A stretch of DNA of 64,000 nucleotides, taken from the NCBI GenBank assembly GCA_942486035.1, contig CALNXK010000317.1:155001-219000 (forward strand), written 5' to 3'. The stretch is from Porites lobata. Taxonomy: Eukaryota; Cnidaria; Anthozoa; Scleractinia; Poritidae. The notes beneath the pieces were generated by a model. The model ran no database searches, was not told where the DNA came from, and saw only the letters and a program-made list of their open reading frames with translations. This document shows, piece after piece, positions 21,904 through 30,736 of the stretch; within the stretch, counting starts at the first letter, position 1; each line of letters starts with the position of its first letter. The position numbers and the translations under genes are program-made.

Positions 21904-22296
21904 CGTATAAACATAACAACTTTCTTTAATTTCTTGATTTTTCAAGCACGTTTCGACGGTACATCCGTCATCTTCAGTGTCACATATTTTGAAATCGCCG
22001 TTGAATTTAAAGCGCGCGCGATCTTACAAAGTTTTTTACGTTGCATTGCGTTGTCAATATTGCTTACAAAAACAAAAAACATTAACCTGACTCTCCCCCT
22101 GTAAAGAACTAAGCGTCACTAACTTAATTTTTTTGTTTTGTTTTAGTACGCAATATTGACAACGCAATGTAACGAACTTTGTAAGATCGCGCGCGCTTTA
22201 AATTCAACGGCGATTTCAAAATATGTAACACTGAAGATGACGGATGTACCTTCAAATTGTGTCTGGAAAATTAAAGAAAGTTGTTATGTTTATACG
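21904..22296. repeat. Long inverted repeat (about 170-bp arms), copy A
   Basis: The ends CGTATAAACATAACAACTTTCTTTAATTT and complement are perfect over 29 bp. Both arms hold gacggtacatccgtcatcttcagtgt and the gcgcgcgatcttacaaag block, around a short unpaired centre (22085-22133). The same structure is at 53655-54047. The sequence style recalls terminal repeats of Penelope-like elements or a foldback transposon; I cannot choose. Confidence 0.6.
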
Positions 22297-22851
22297 ACTA
22301 TCTCTATTGTTGCTGCTATCTAGACAAAATGGAATTATTATGCTAGAATCAACTTGAAAATGAGCGTGGCGATCCAAAGCAAGCGTGAAGAATTATCAAT
22401 AGCATTTCCGGGCGTAATAATCAACGGCTTGTCTCTCTAAGGCATGATACTGTTAGTGAAATTGAGTTAGACAAACACACAGTTTCCATCCCCTCAATCC
22501 CCAGACTATCAAATATCTTTACAGAATTAAAGCCCATAAACTAATAGTAATCGTAATCTTGGAACTAAGCCAAAAAGATTGCCCTTCCTCTGCCCAAAAG
22601 AGGGGCAAAGACGTGAAATTGTGAGACCGTCACGTCATTTAAAACTGAAATCAAATCCCATTGGCCTTTGGGTCTCTGCTGGAGAATATATGTCAATGGT
22701 ATGTTTTTAGATAGCATATATAAAATTTAAGTCAGATTCTGTTTATTTCTTTTAGAATATTTAATGTATAGAATACAGTCTAAAGTTTATAATTTTCGTA
22801 GCGTTTAGTTTAGATTGTATAATTTGATATTTTGTCTTTATTATTTGTAAT

Positions 22852-22994
22852 GGTAACAGGACTGAGTGGAGTCCAATTCGGTCTGTAATCATACGAGTGA
22901 TTAACAAAATCGGACGACCGCGTAGCGGGAGTCTGATTTGTTTAATCACGAGTATGGGTACAGACCGAATTGGACGACACGAAGTTCTGTTACC
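22852..22994. repeat. 143-bp foldback (GGTAACAG...CTGTTACC), copy A
   Basis: Arms of about 54 bp (ggtaacagg.ctga.tgg.gtccaattcggtctgt...) around a centre with accgcgtagcggg. The same is at 55051-55193 in B. Probably a MITE; no target duplication confirmed. Confidence 0.6.
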
Positions 22995-23282
22995 AATTAA
23001 TCATAACTTTAACAAAATTTGTGATATAAATTTTGTAAATCAAAACACAAAAAATTCGAAATTTTGTTTTGCTAGCAGTGAAAAAAAAAGCCATTTAAGC
23101 GCGCGCGTGATGGCGCGTACTGTCCTATTAAACTGTCCAATTAAGGCTGAAATCAGGGCAGTTGATAGCCAATCAGATTTGACAATTTTGTTATAGTTAT
23201 GATTATGTGAGTGATACGTTTTGCACGCCTCTAATGGAAGCCCAGCTTTAGTTGAGTTAGGCTAGAATGGCTACATAAAGTT

Positions 23283-23338
23283 TATCCCCTCTCTCTTATC
23301 TTATCTTATCTTATCTTATCTTATAAAATAAAATAAAA
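23283..23338. repeat. Microsatellite (ttatc)n followed by (aaaat)n
   Basis: About seven ttatc units, then aaaataaaataaaaat. The B counterpart (55520-55572) has fewer ttatc and more aaaat units. Confidence 0.85.
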
Positions 23339-23431
23339 ATACCTTTAACTCGTAAGGTGGACGTTTATCTTAAAACCATCAGATTTACATTTTCTTGCTC
23401 TTTTCCCTATGTCCGACCCTATGCTACCTAG

Positions 23432-23554
23432 ATACCGATGAATGCAACAACGGCAGCCACGATTGCCACCAAAATGCAACTTGTGTAAATACTGCTGGAC
23501 ACTTTAATTGCAAGTGTGAACCGGGTTTCACTGGAAACGGGCGAAATTGTTCAG
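23432..23554 (+). CDS. Last visible EGF_CA exon, copy A
   Basis: A 123-bp phase 1-1 exon between cctag| and |gtaaag. Encodes DTDECNNGSHDCHQ with CVNTAGHFNCKC and ends GRNCSG. The Asp-x-Asp-Glu calcium ligands and six cysteines are kept. Identical in its encoded module to the B exon at 55664. What follows in the mature transcript is not certain; see the possible exon at 23635. Confidence 0.9.
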
Positions 23555-23634
23555 GTAAAGTTTTCTTTTTTACATTTGTGCGATGACTCAAGGAGCGTCT
23601 CCCACTTCCACTTCCCGGGAAAGCTTGCTGACAG

Positions 23635-23693
23635 GGGAACGCGAAACATTTTTCCAATTGGAGGAACTATTAGTAGACTATGTTGAAACTTAA
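23635..23693 (+). pseudogene. Possible exon after the EGF array, stop-damaged in copy A
   Basis: A potential acceptor (gctgacag|) would continue phase 1 into GERETFFQLEELLVDYVET, but a TAA follows at 23691 where B reads TCA (55867 onward). The reading resembles the frame in the chimeric exon at 19826. Without a donor site I cannot define the exon. Confidence 0.3.
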
Positions 23694-23870
23694 CCTCAAT
23701 TTGGATTTCCCTTGGATTTCCCGCATGCTAATTTGGATTTCCACCATACTAATTAAGTGCCTTCCTCCATATATAATGAAGTGGATAGGTTTACTAATTA
23801 ATAATGAGCGTCACTCTACTACAATAAGAACAATAGGCTTGTCTAGACTTGCCCAGGTTCTTTTAACTCC

Positions 23871-24003
23871 GATTGGATAGTAAACAATCTATTATGTGTT
23901 TAAAATAAAAGCGGGCTCTCCGTTCAGCATATTAATCTTGCAATCGGTTTGCTAAGGAAAAAAGTCTTACTACCACCAATATTTTTAAAACATCGCTTCA
24001 AAC
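23871..24003 (+). promoter_or_regulatory. Putative promoter of the GRF gene, copy A
   Basis: Contains GATTGGATAGT at 23871-23881 (an inverted CCAAT box), a TATA-like tttaaaataaaag about 30 bases on, and ttcagc after that. The same 11-base motif stands before ORF2 (25189-25199) at a similar distance from a TATA-like box, and both are conserved in segment B. Inferred from position and sharing only. Confidence 0.4.
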
Positions 24004-24864
24004 ATGCAAGTCGAATCGAGCGCTTCAGAAGATAAAGCCAGTTCCTTACCCGGTCAGTTCTGCCCGTTTCATCCCCGCTCAACGTTGGAATTGGTAGAAA
24101 AAGCGCAAGGATTTTGCTATGTGTACTGCCCCGAGAAAATGTGTATTATGTTTGCCCCTGCTTCAGAATGGAAAGGGGACATAAAGTGGATCGCGCATCA
24201 TACACACTCTGATGTGAAAAAATATGCAGCTCAGTTGGTCTGTGATTGTTCTAACAAGATAGCATTGAGAAAAAGTAAACAGCTTTGGAGCAAGGATCGA
24301 ATATTTCTGACATGCTACAAAAAAGAGTGTGGATTTTTCTTTTGGATAGACCAGCCAATATGGCATGGTATCAAGGATCGGCTCTCGTATTCACCTCAGC
24401 CACGGGTCACAAGATTTCAACCTTATGGGGAGATAAAGGAGATGTTTGAAAAACATAGCCAAGAGGCTAAACAGAAAGCATTTATCCAACACCAGCGCCA
24501 TACACGCAAATGTGACGAAGGCTTTGAAATGTGTGACGACGGTTTTAACAGTCTAGGAAGTCCCAACATCTTTCATGGGCTTAGATACAGAGAATGGATG
24601 CATGAAGTATGGGAATCGTACAAGTTTTATGTCCAAAAAATGAAAGAGGACTCTCGAGACGACCCAGATGCTACACTTTGTTTAGAGAAAGATGATGTAC
24701 TGAGTCAGGCGTACTACAAGTACGCGAGAGAGGACGGGCATCACCCGGAAAGTTACCGGGTGTTGAAGGTTTTGTATGAAAGACACATTGAAGGCAAACA
24801 CGTACCTTTTCAACGTTATGTTATCACCTCTGAAGAACGTGAAGAGATTGAAAACGATAAATAG
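24004..24864 (+). CDS. Tandem GRF-type zinc-finger protein, copy A (truncated by a late stop)
   Basis: Intronless frame of 286 codons. Residues 20-56 hold C20-x2-H23...C42-x4-C47...W56, and residues 80-114 hold C80-x-C82...R99-x-F101...C104-x4-C109-G-F-F-F-W114. The second block is a classical GRF zinc finger and the first a variant of it. GRF modules in Topo III-alpha, NEIL3, APE2 and TTF2 bind single-stranded DNA or RNA, so nucleic-acid binding is inferred. The C-terminal half is charged and helical in appearance, with no domain I know. A TAG at 24862 ends the protein 34 residues before the stop used in B, and the lost tail is still readable downstream. The original 3' end (TAA at 24964-24966) overlaps an AATAAA. 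ORF2 lies 0.47 kb further on. Upstream codons offer no better start. Confidence 0.75.
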   Translation: MQVESSASEDKASSLPGQFCPFHPRSTLELVEKAQGFCYVYCPEKMCIMFAPASEWKGDIKWIAHHTHSDVKKYAAQLVCDCSNKIALRKSKQLWSKDRIFLTCYKKECGFFFWIDQPIWHGIKDRLSYSPQPRVTRFQPYGEIKEMFEKHSQEAKQKAFIQHQRHTRKCDEGFEMCDDGFNSLGSPNIFHGLRYREWMHEVWESYKFYVQKMKEDSRDDPDATLCLEKDDVLSQAYYKYAREDGHHPESYRVLKVLYERHIEGKHVPFQRYVITSEEREEIENDK

Positions 24865-24965
24865 TTGCCTTCTTATTCTAGAGCGTTTGCACAAGATGAA
24901 CGCAGATCTAAATGTATTGCTCTGCTTAACAATATAAGGAACCCTAGGTCTTCCTGTTTGTTCTA

Positions 24966-24971
24966 AATAAA
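24966..24971 (+). terminator. Polyadenylation signal of the GRF gene, copy A
   Basis: AATAAA sharing its first base with the ancestral stop codon. A second signal follows at 25047. Confidence 0.6.
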
Positions 24972-25046
24972 AATGTTACATCGTTGCCAATGTGAAAATA
25001 GAGCTGTCTTGAGATCCTTTGAAAGATTTTTAGAGTTTTTGTGTGA

Positions 25047-25060
25047 AATAAAGTTTTATT
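25047..25060. terminator. Back-to-back polyadenylation signals AATAAAgtTTTATT
   Basis: One AATAAA on each strand, overlapping into an almost perfect palindrome between the GRF gene and the ORF2 promoter. Conserved at 57272-57285 and, inverted, at about 62650-62665. Confidence 0.55.
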
Positions 25061-25188
25061 CATCTTTACACCGCGTTCGTCACTAATTATGTTTAACAAA
25101 TGTTTGACTCGAGCTCTAAAATTTGCATGTGAACTAGCTCGTGTGCCTTTTGTTTGACAAACAATAAGTCATACACAACACCTACTCT

Positions 25189-25337
25189 GATTGGATAGTG
25201 CCAGATGTATTGTTCAGTGTCTATAACAAGACCTGAAGACCACATGCGAGCTATTTCATGCGAAATCTTGTTCGAGTTCGAGTCTCAGAACGTCAGTTCC
25301 GTTTACCCACAACAACAACAACAACAACAAAAACAAT
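25189..25337 (+). promoter_or_regulatory. Putative promoter and CAA-rich leader of ORF2, copy A
   Basis: GATTGGATAGT at 25189-25199, TATA-like tctataac about 20 bases on, then a leader ending in (CAA)n right before the ATG. CAA-repeat leaders are unstructured. The CAA tract is longer in B (57533-57566). Confidence 0.4.
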
Positions 25338-25547
25338 ATGGCTGACAAGTTTACTGTTGGAACCCCAAACACCCTAGAAAAAGTGTGGAATATTGATGTC
25401 GAAAGAGAATATCGGAGACTTAGCTACCTTTTTCAAAACCCGGAACGGAACAATGGAATTATCAAAGAAAGCTTAAGACAATTAAAAATGTTCATACACC
25501 AGCAGAGCGCAACAATCACGTTTCATTGCTTTTTCGGAGAGAATTTA

Positions 25548-26250
25548 CAGTCAAACCAGGTCAAGCGTTCCCGTCGCTAACGAACTAATGAATTCATTCA
25601 CGGAAGAATGATTTCGTTTGTTGATTCAATAATCCATTCATAAAATGAACAATCCAATAGTCATATTTAGCCTCGATTCCATAATCGAATGTTGATTCGA
25701 TTACTGTTTTTTGAAAAATTACACTTTCCACAAGTTGACCTCAGAATTTTATTTTTTCCTCTTTTTTTTCTGAGAGTCGAGTGCTGGCGAGTTCTGAAGT
25801 TCAAACCCAAACAAACTGTTACATGTACGCCAGTTTGCTGCCAGTAATCAGTGCAACAGACCTAGGCCTGACCTCTTAGAAAACACGACGGTCAAACTGA
25901 GGTCAGTGTATGTGCGGTGATTGGTGGATTTCGATCCTCGGCCTTTGTCAGTTTCTTTGCGTTTGCGGTCTGTCTATTCTAGCTGTTATTTTGATTAAAG
26001 GCAATGAAAAACGCAATCGTAAACGGCAGGAAAAGGGAAGCAAATACGATTGAACACAACAGACAAGAATAAAGAACGCGTAGATTTTGTTCATAAACCA
26101 AATCAACATTTGATTATTGAATCGAGGTACAATTTGACTGTTGGATTATACATTTTATGAATGGATTATTGAATCAACAAACGAAATCATTTTGCCATTA
26201 ATGAATTCATTAGTTTGTTAGCGACGGGAACGCTTGACCTGGTTTGACTG
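25548..26250. mobile_element. 703-bp TA-flanked MITE, copy 5, inverted, inside ORF2
   Basis: Same 703-bp length and TIRs as the four array copies but in the opposite orientation, with TA at 25546-25547 and 26251-26252. Segment B has the empty site ggagagaatttaagcg at about 57771-57786 inside an intact reading frame. This independent insertion proves the family moves as a unit. Confidence 0.9.
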
Positions 26251-26311
26251 TAAGCGAATTTAAAATCGCCTGGGAGGTGATAAGTCTCCTCCTGGAACTT
26301 TTACAGAACGT

Positions 26312-26792
26312 GATTTCGACACTTCTCACGGTCTCACGACAAGGCTCCTCAATCTCACGGGTTTTGGGAAAAATCATTCTGAAATGATTTAAGTTGTTGA
26401 ATCAGAATAAAAATGGGAAATTAACGAGGAATGCTTGTGCCATAAAGTGAAAAACTAATAAAGAAGAACACTGTTCTTACTTTTTTGTACCCAGCTGTGA
26501 TTTTCGCTTGTGTTCAATAAACTTAATCGTTTTTCTTCGTGTCTGTCCGCCATTTTGAAAGGGGAGTAGGCCTTGGGAACGAGGTCTAATTCCCAGGCGT
26601 CTCCCATGTTGAGTTTCCCATTAGTCTTTGTAAGTTCAGCGCGGGAAAGCGATCGCAATCGTATAAACAATGGAAAAGGGGTTTGTTTAATCTTGATCGG
26701 GAAAAAAATAGAATCTCACTATTTTTTATAGAATCTCCAGATTTTTTTTCATGGGTCTCCAGATTTTCCTTTATCAGGGGTTGGCAGGTCTG
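26312..26792. mobile_element. Second insertion/replacement in ORF2 of copy A
   Basis: The sequence between cagaacgtgat and gcaaatagcacacctg is foreign to B, which instead has about 40 coding bases. The right end reads ggggttggcaggtct, resembling the ends of the B-only element at 54201 (tatacctgccaac). A related transposon insertion with a deletion at the target is the simplest reading. Clean target repeats are not visible. Confidence 0.5.
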
Positions 26793-27579
26793 CAAATAGC
26801 ACACCTGATCAAAATGGTCCAATTTCGACGTGGAAGTAAATTCACTGTTTTACCCACGGACGGTATAAACTCTGACCAATGGAGACGCGAGGATCCTGCA
26901 AACCGCGAGCCTAGTTAACTCACCAGAATTCGAAAGATTAGGAGAAAACGCAAAATACGAGACCTTAAAACACTGAAAGTCAAGAACCCCAAGCGATCCA
27001 AACACCAGCGACAGCATGGAGTTATCGAGAATCGGACACTTTTTAATTAGTAGAATAAATGTCCTACCGTGCACTGTGAATTAAAAAAAAAAGGAAATAA
27101 AACGTTTTTGTCTATAATCATTGTTACACGTTCCGTTCACCAGTAGTCATTTGCATCTGACCGGCCTATGCCTCTTCTGTGTTCTCATAAATTAATCAAA
27201 GCTGGTAGACTCAGACACCAAAACATACATTACAACTTTTGCTACGGGAGAAAATTTAGTTTCGCGTTGAACAACAAAGCGTAATGGAGTGAACTGAATT
27301 GTAATATTAAACAATTTCTCATAATAAACATTCAGACAGTTGTCGTTCTTTTTAAAGAGGGGTAACCACAGAGGCGTCTACCGTTCGCAGGCTAAAATGA
27401 TTCACCAGGAAAATCACAACGTGGTCATAAAGGTCACGCCAGCGTCATATTGCCTTGTGGTCACCTTTGAACTAATTCGGCATGGAGTCCTCTAAGACAA
27501 AAGCGATCTGAAACCAAGAAGAACTTTAAGCGTAACATTTAGCTATTAAGCAGGAGAAGACATGAAATCCGTTGCGTAT

Positions 27580-28243
27580 TTACAAGGCAGTGACATCAAA
27601 TATTACGTGTTCCTCGCTATCAGCGTCAAAATTGAACAGACTTTGTTCACAGGAAATCGGAAGTGTTCTGGTACGATGTCTTGTTTTGCACAGTTTTACA
27701 ACACCTTTCAAACAAAGGATAATAACCAGCATTAATAAAACGGATGAAAACAAAACAGTCATATAAATAATTATGGACGTTGCAGGGTGTGATGATGGTA
27801 GAATCTTGTAGTCGTTGTTGGTTGGGCTAGTTTGCTAGTCTTTAGAGTTTTTCTGGTGGGAGTTCCAGCGTGTGATGATGGTGGTCTTGTAGTCTAGAGT
27901 TTTTCTGGTCACTGCGATTTCACAGTCAATGATTACTCCAAATATTGTCTTGTCCGGGAATCCTTTACAGTCGAACGGATTGTCCCTCAGATCCACCATT
28001 TTTAAATTGGGGAGTTGTTCCTTCAACACCGAAAAGTTTACTTGAGACAATAAATTATGTCTCAAGTTCAGTGTAGTGTAGTTTACCAGTGGAACTGAAT
28101 TAGGTACCAACATCAAAGTCGATTAGTCGCAGCTCCTCCTTGCAGTAACATCTGTTTTTTAACCACCTCATCCCCCAAATATCAGCACAAAACAAGCAGA
28201 AGAATAAAACAACCCACCAAAGAGTCCCTAGAAATCCACCCAT
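27580..28243 (-). pseudogene. LRR transmembrane protein pseudogene, copy A
   Basis: Reading the minus strand: an ATG at 28243 opens a clear signal peptide (MGGFLGTLWWVVLFFCLFC) and an LRRNT-like cysteine pair (RCYCKEE). Then, shifted one frame, come a leucine-rich repeat (YTTLNLRHNLLSQVNFS...) and an LRRCT start (DLRDNPFDC...IIDCE). After an in-frame TAG (27835-27837) the same frame continues into a transmembrane segment (VLLMLVIILCLKGVV) and a basic-acidic tail ending at 27580. So it was a small type I LRR membrane protein, now with one frameshift and one stop. Both defects are shared by copy B, so they precede the duplication. A 100-bp tandem repeat (gtgtgatgatggt...cttgtagtc) lies at the LRRCT-TM junction and may have caused the stop. 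Confidence 0.65.
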
Positions 28244-28379
28244 CTTGCTTTAAAATCTCCCATGTGTAACCACAGGTAGCCCAGGCTTTGTGATAGTACT
28301 ATTAGTACCACAGTACGGTTCCTGTAAAATTACACTGTTTGTATGGGGTAAAAATACCATCTTAAAATTTCTAGGAAAT

Positions 28380-28704
28380 ACTGAATAAAGATCAATGAAA
28401 TTTACTCTGCAGTTAATTGTTGTTGTCCTTATTGCTCCAACGACGTTCCGTGATAATTTGCAGTAATTTGTTCAAATTCACTCTATATACAATAATAATG
28501 TACAAGGTAGGAAACACGAGAGGCCATTTTCGCCGACATGCTCTCATTCAACACAACTTTTTCCACGAAATTCGGACTCCAACGGAAAATAAACATGCCA
28601 GGATCGTAGAAATAGGATAGCAGCAGATATAGAAACCAATGAAGCTTTCCCAGATAGAGTAACGAATCCCACAGAGACTTTGACAAACTGGAAGGATATA
28701 ATCC
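28380..28704 (-). other. Conserved block upstream of the LRR pseudogene, copy A
   Basis: The block recurs at 59475-59744 (with 56 bases missing) and, inverted, at 61128-61440. Minus-strand frames are open for 70-90 codons in more than one phase and begin LYPSSLSKS or similar, but they are not conserved as protein between copies (indels shift the phase). I regard it as a leader or promoter region of the LRR gene or part of an old element, not a gene. Confidence 0.35.
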
Positions 28705-29351
28705 CAATTGTCTATACTCTTATAGATGCCAATGCAAACGTTTGAATATTTTATAGCTATTTTTATGATCTATATTATTTTAGAAAGGAAAAGTGGTGTG
28801 AATTTGTTTAATTATATCTAATTATAATCCACTGATTAATTTTTGCGTGATTTAATTGGCTATTTTGGGTCACATAGTAGCAAATCGGAGGTCGGGTATC
28901 AGGCAATACACTCCGTGCGCGTCGATTTTTGCCCTACGATTTTTCAGTAGCAAGAAAGCATGACAAAGTCAACAAAGTGAGTCTCTTTTCAGTTTATCTT
29001 CTTTAATAATATCAAATGGAAGCAGTAAAGACAAACTTGTTTTGTATAGTCCAGTTACACTAAAATTTTGAGCTTGTCGCAACTGACAGTTCCGGAAAAT
29101 AAAAAAAAAAAAAAGAAGAAGAAGAAGAAGAAGAAGCTGTTGGATCGAAGATGAGCAAAATTTTACTAATTACTATACCTTGGCTCCACTATCACAGTCT
29201 CTCACTCGAAAGTGAGTCGAACAAGAGAATTGAAAATGAAGCAAGCACTATGTCGAGGCTGTCATATAGAGTTTGAACCAAACAACAGACTGATTGCACA
29301 CACCAAGGTCATGGTCTACAGAGCTTGCCGGCCGGACCAGTCAGTTAGCAA
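28705..29351. other. Unassigned DNA at the end of segment A
   Basis: AT-rich, no frame of note on either strand. A (gaa)n tract sits at 29113-29137 after an A-run. It separates the end of the A/B homology from the stray transposon copy. Confidence 0.4.
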
Positions 29352-30736
29352 ATGAAATGTGTCATATTTCCGTGAGTCTCGTATGTCACCGTGAAAAAAA
29401 TGAAGTTGGATGAAGTCGAACTCAGAAGCCCGTCCTTCGACCGTTTTCCTTTTTTACTATGCGTCCATTTTTACAGTTTTACAGCCGCTGGGATCTGGGA
29501 TGAAATAAAAGTTAATGAATTACCCGACTGAGACTGAGCATGAAGCGATGGGACAAAGGCAGCGAACTGAGGATCAGGGAAAGGTTCTTTGCGAGTGTTT
29601 TTGTTTGTTTTTTTTTTTGCCGTCATACATCCCACATTTAAGCATGCACCTTGAAAAGAGTCGACGATTAAGCGCTCTGTGGACGATTTGAAACTTTTCG
29701 ATGATCAGCGCCGAAAAAGTGTCAGGATCATTTATTTTTGTCATCGCCGTGGAGTGGATTTCGCCAGTTAAGCACCGTGTGCAAAAGCGATGACCTAAGT
29801 AGCAACTAACGAGGAATGCTTCAGAAAAATTGCAGTCTTCCTTTACAACTGACTTGTATCACCATGAGAGTTGCCTGATAAAACTGGCACTTGAAAAGTT
29901 GAACAGAAGACAACAGTTGCTCGACCGTGAAGCTAACTCAAAAGTAATTTGCTAACGGTGGAATTTGTGATATCGCGCTCCAGTCCAGAGACCCTCTTAT
30001 CTCAAGAAAAACAAAATGGATTGTATCTGCGCCCAAAGAATTATGACTGACCAACTGGAGAATTCTCAGCAGTTAATGTAGAAGTTTAGGCCAATTCTTT
30101 CCTTCGAATTCGCATCTGTAGATCACTTTTTTGCGAGAAAACAATGGCTGGGCTCGGCGTTACAAAACATAGCAGGGAATCATCACACTAACTGACGGAC
30201 AAAACAACCACAGTATTTATTCAGACAAACGCATTTCGGATAAAAACTTGAAAAACTAGAAATTTGATTAATATTGAGTCATTTAGCCGAAATAAGAACC
30301 TTAACGCTCAAAAAAACTGGCTGAAGAAAACGAATCCTGTCAGAACTACAGACTGCAGGTAGAAGTTAATCCTTGCGCATGTAACAGACCAGCTTAATGT
30401 GAGATAAGCAACCAAAATTAAGATTAACATACTCAGAGTTTAAAACTCTCCACAGTATAATCTACCCGCTACAAAGAAAAGAAAGAAAATCTCTGAGGGA
30501 TGAAAACGCTTAAGTCACGTTTCACTAGCTTATGATTTTGTTTGGCCTGTCAGCACCGGATTTCCTGCTGTTTCATGAAGTACAATAGCAGTGTCATTTA
30601 GTCGTTGTGATTGGCTCTTCCCACCGTCGGCGCGCGAAGTCTCCCCTGGGAACCGTTCTAATTATAAATCTACTCGGGAAAGGGTTGACTCCAAGGGCTT
30701 GTATGGGAGATGGAGGCTCCATTTGATAGGCTCCTG
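29352..30736. mobile_element. Stray, diverged copy of the 'CAGGAGCCC' transposon lacking both nested elements
   Basis: Matches the core of the array transposon from gaaatgtgtcat to the right end ggctcctg, with many substitutions and small indels; the left TIR is missing. At about 30302 it has a single TA where the array copies hold the 703-bp MITE, and at about 30380-30394 catgtaacagaccagc where units 1 and 2 hold the 1.38-kb element. It is therefore an independent control for the pre-insertion sequence. Confidence 0.85.

Larger units (their letters stand above)
25338..27050 (+). pseudogene. ORF2 (basic 189-aa protein), copy A, interrupted by two insertions
   Basis: The first 70 codons match the intact B gene (57572-58141), then the frame is broken at 25547 by a 703-bp TA-flanked MITE. 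The frame resumes at 26251 and is broken again at about 26312, where roughly 480 bases replace some 40 bases of coding sequence. The C-terminal basic part is still recognisable from 26793 to the TAG at 27048, with small indels. No function can remain. It shows what ORF2 looked like when the MITE arrived: the junction gaatt-TA-agcg of B is exactly restored on removing the MITE and one TA. Confidence 0.85.
1..28704 (+). repeat. Segment A of a large segmental duplication (A/B)
   Basis: The stretch from base 1 matches the DNA from 47804 onward nearly base for base (about 5 differences in the first 125 bases), and the homology runs in the same order through the EGF exons, the Harbinger-like MITE, the GRF gene, ORF2 and the LRR pseudogene up to about 28704 (matching 59744). 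Segment A is longer because of a tandem amplification of EGF units between 2.1 and 19.6 kb. The left end of the duplication lies outside the window for A. An assembly artefact joining two haplotypes cannot be excluded from sequence alone. Confidence 0.9.
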
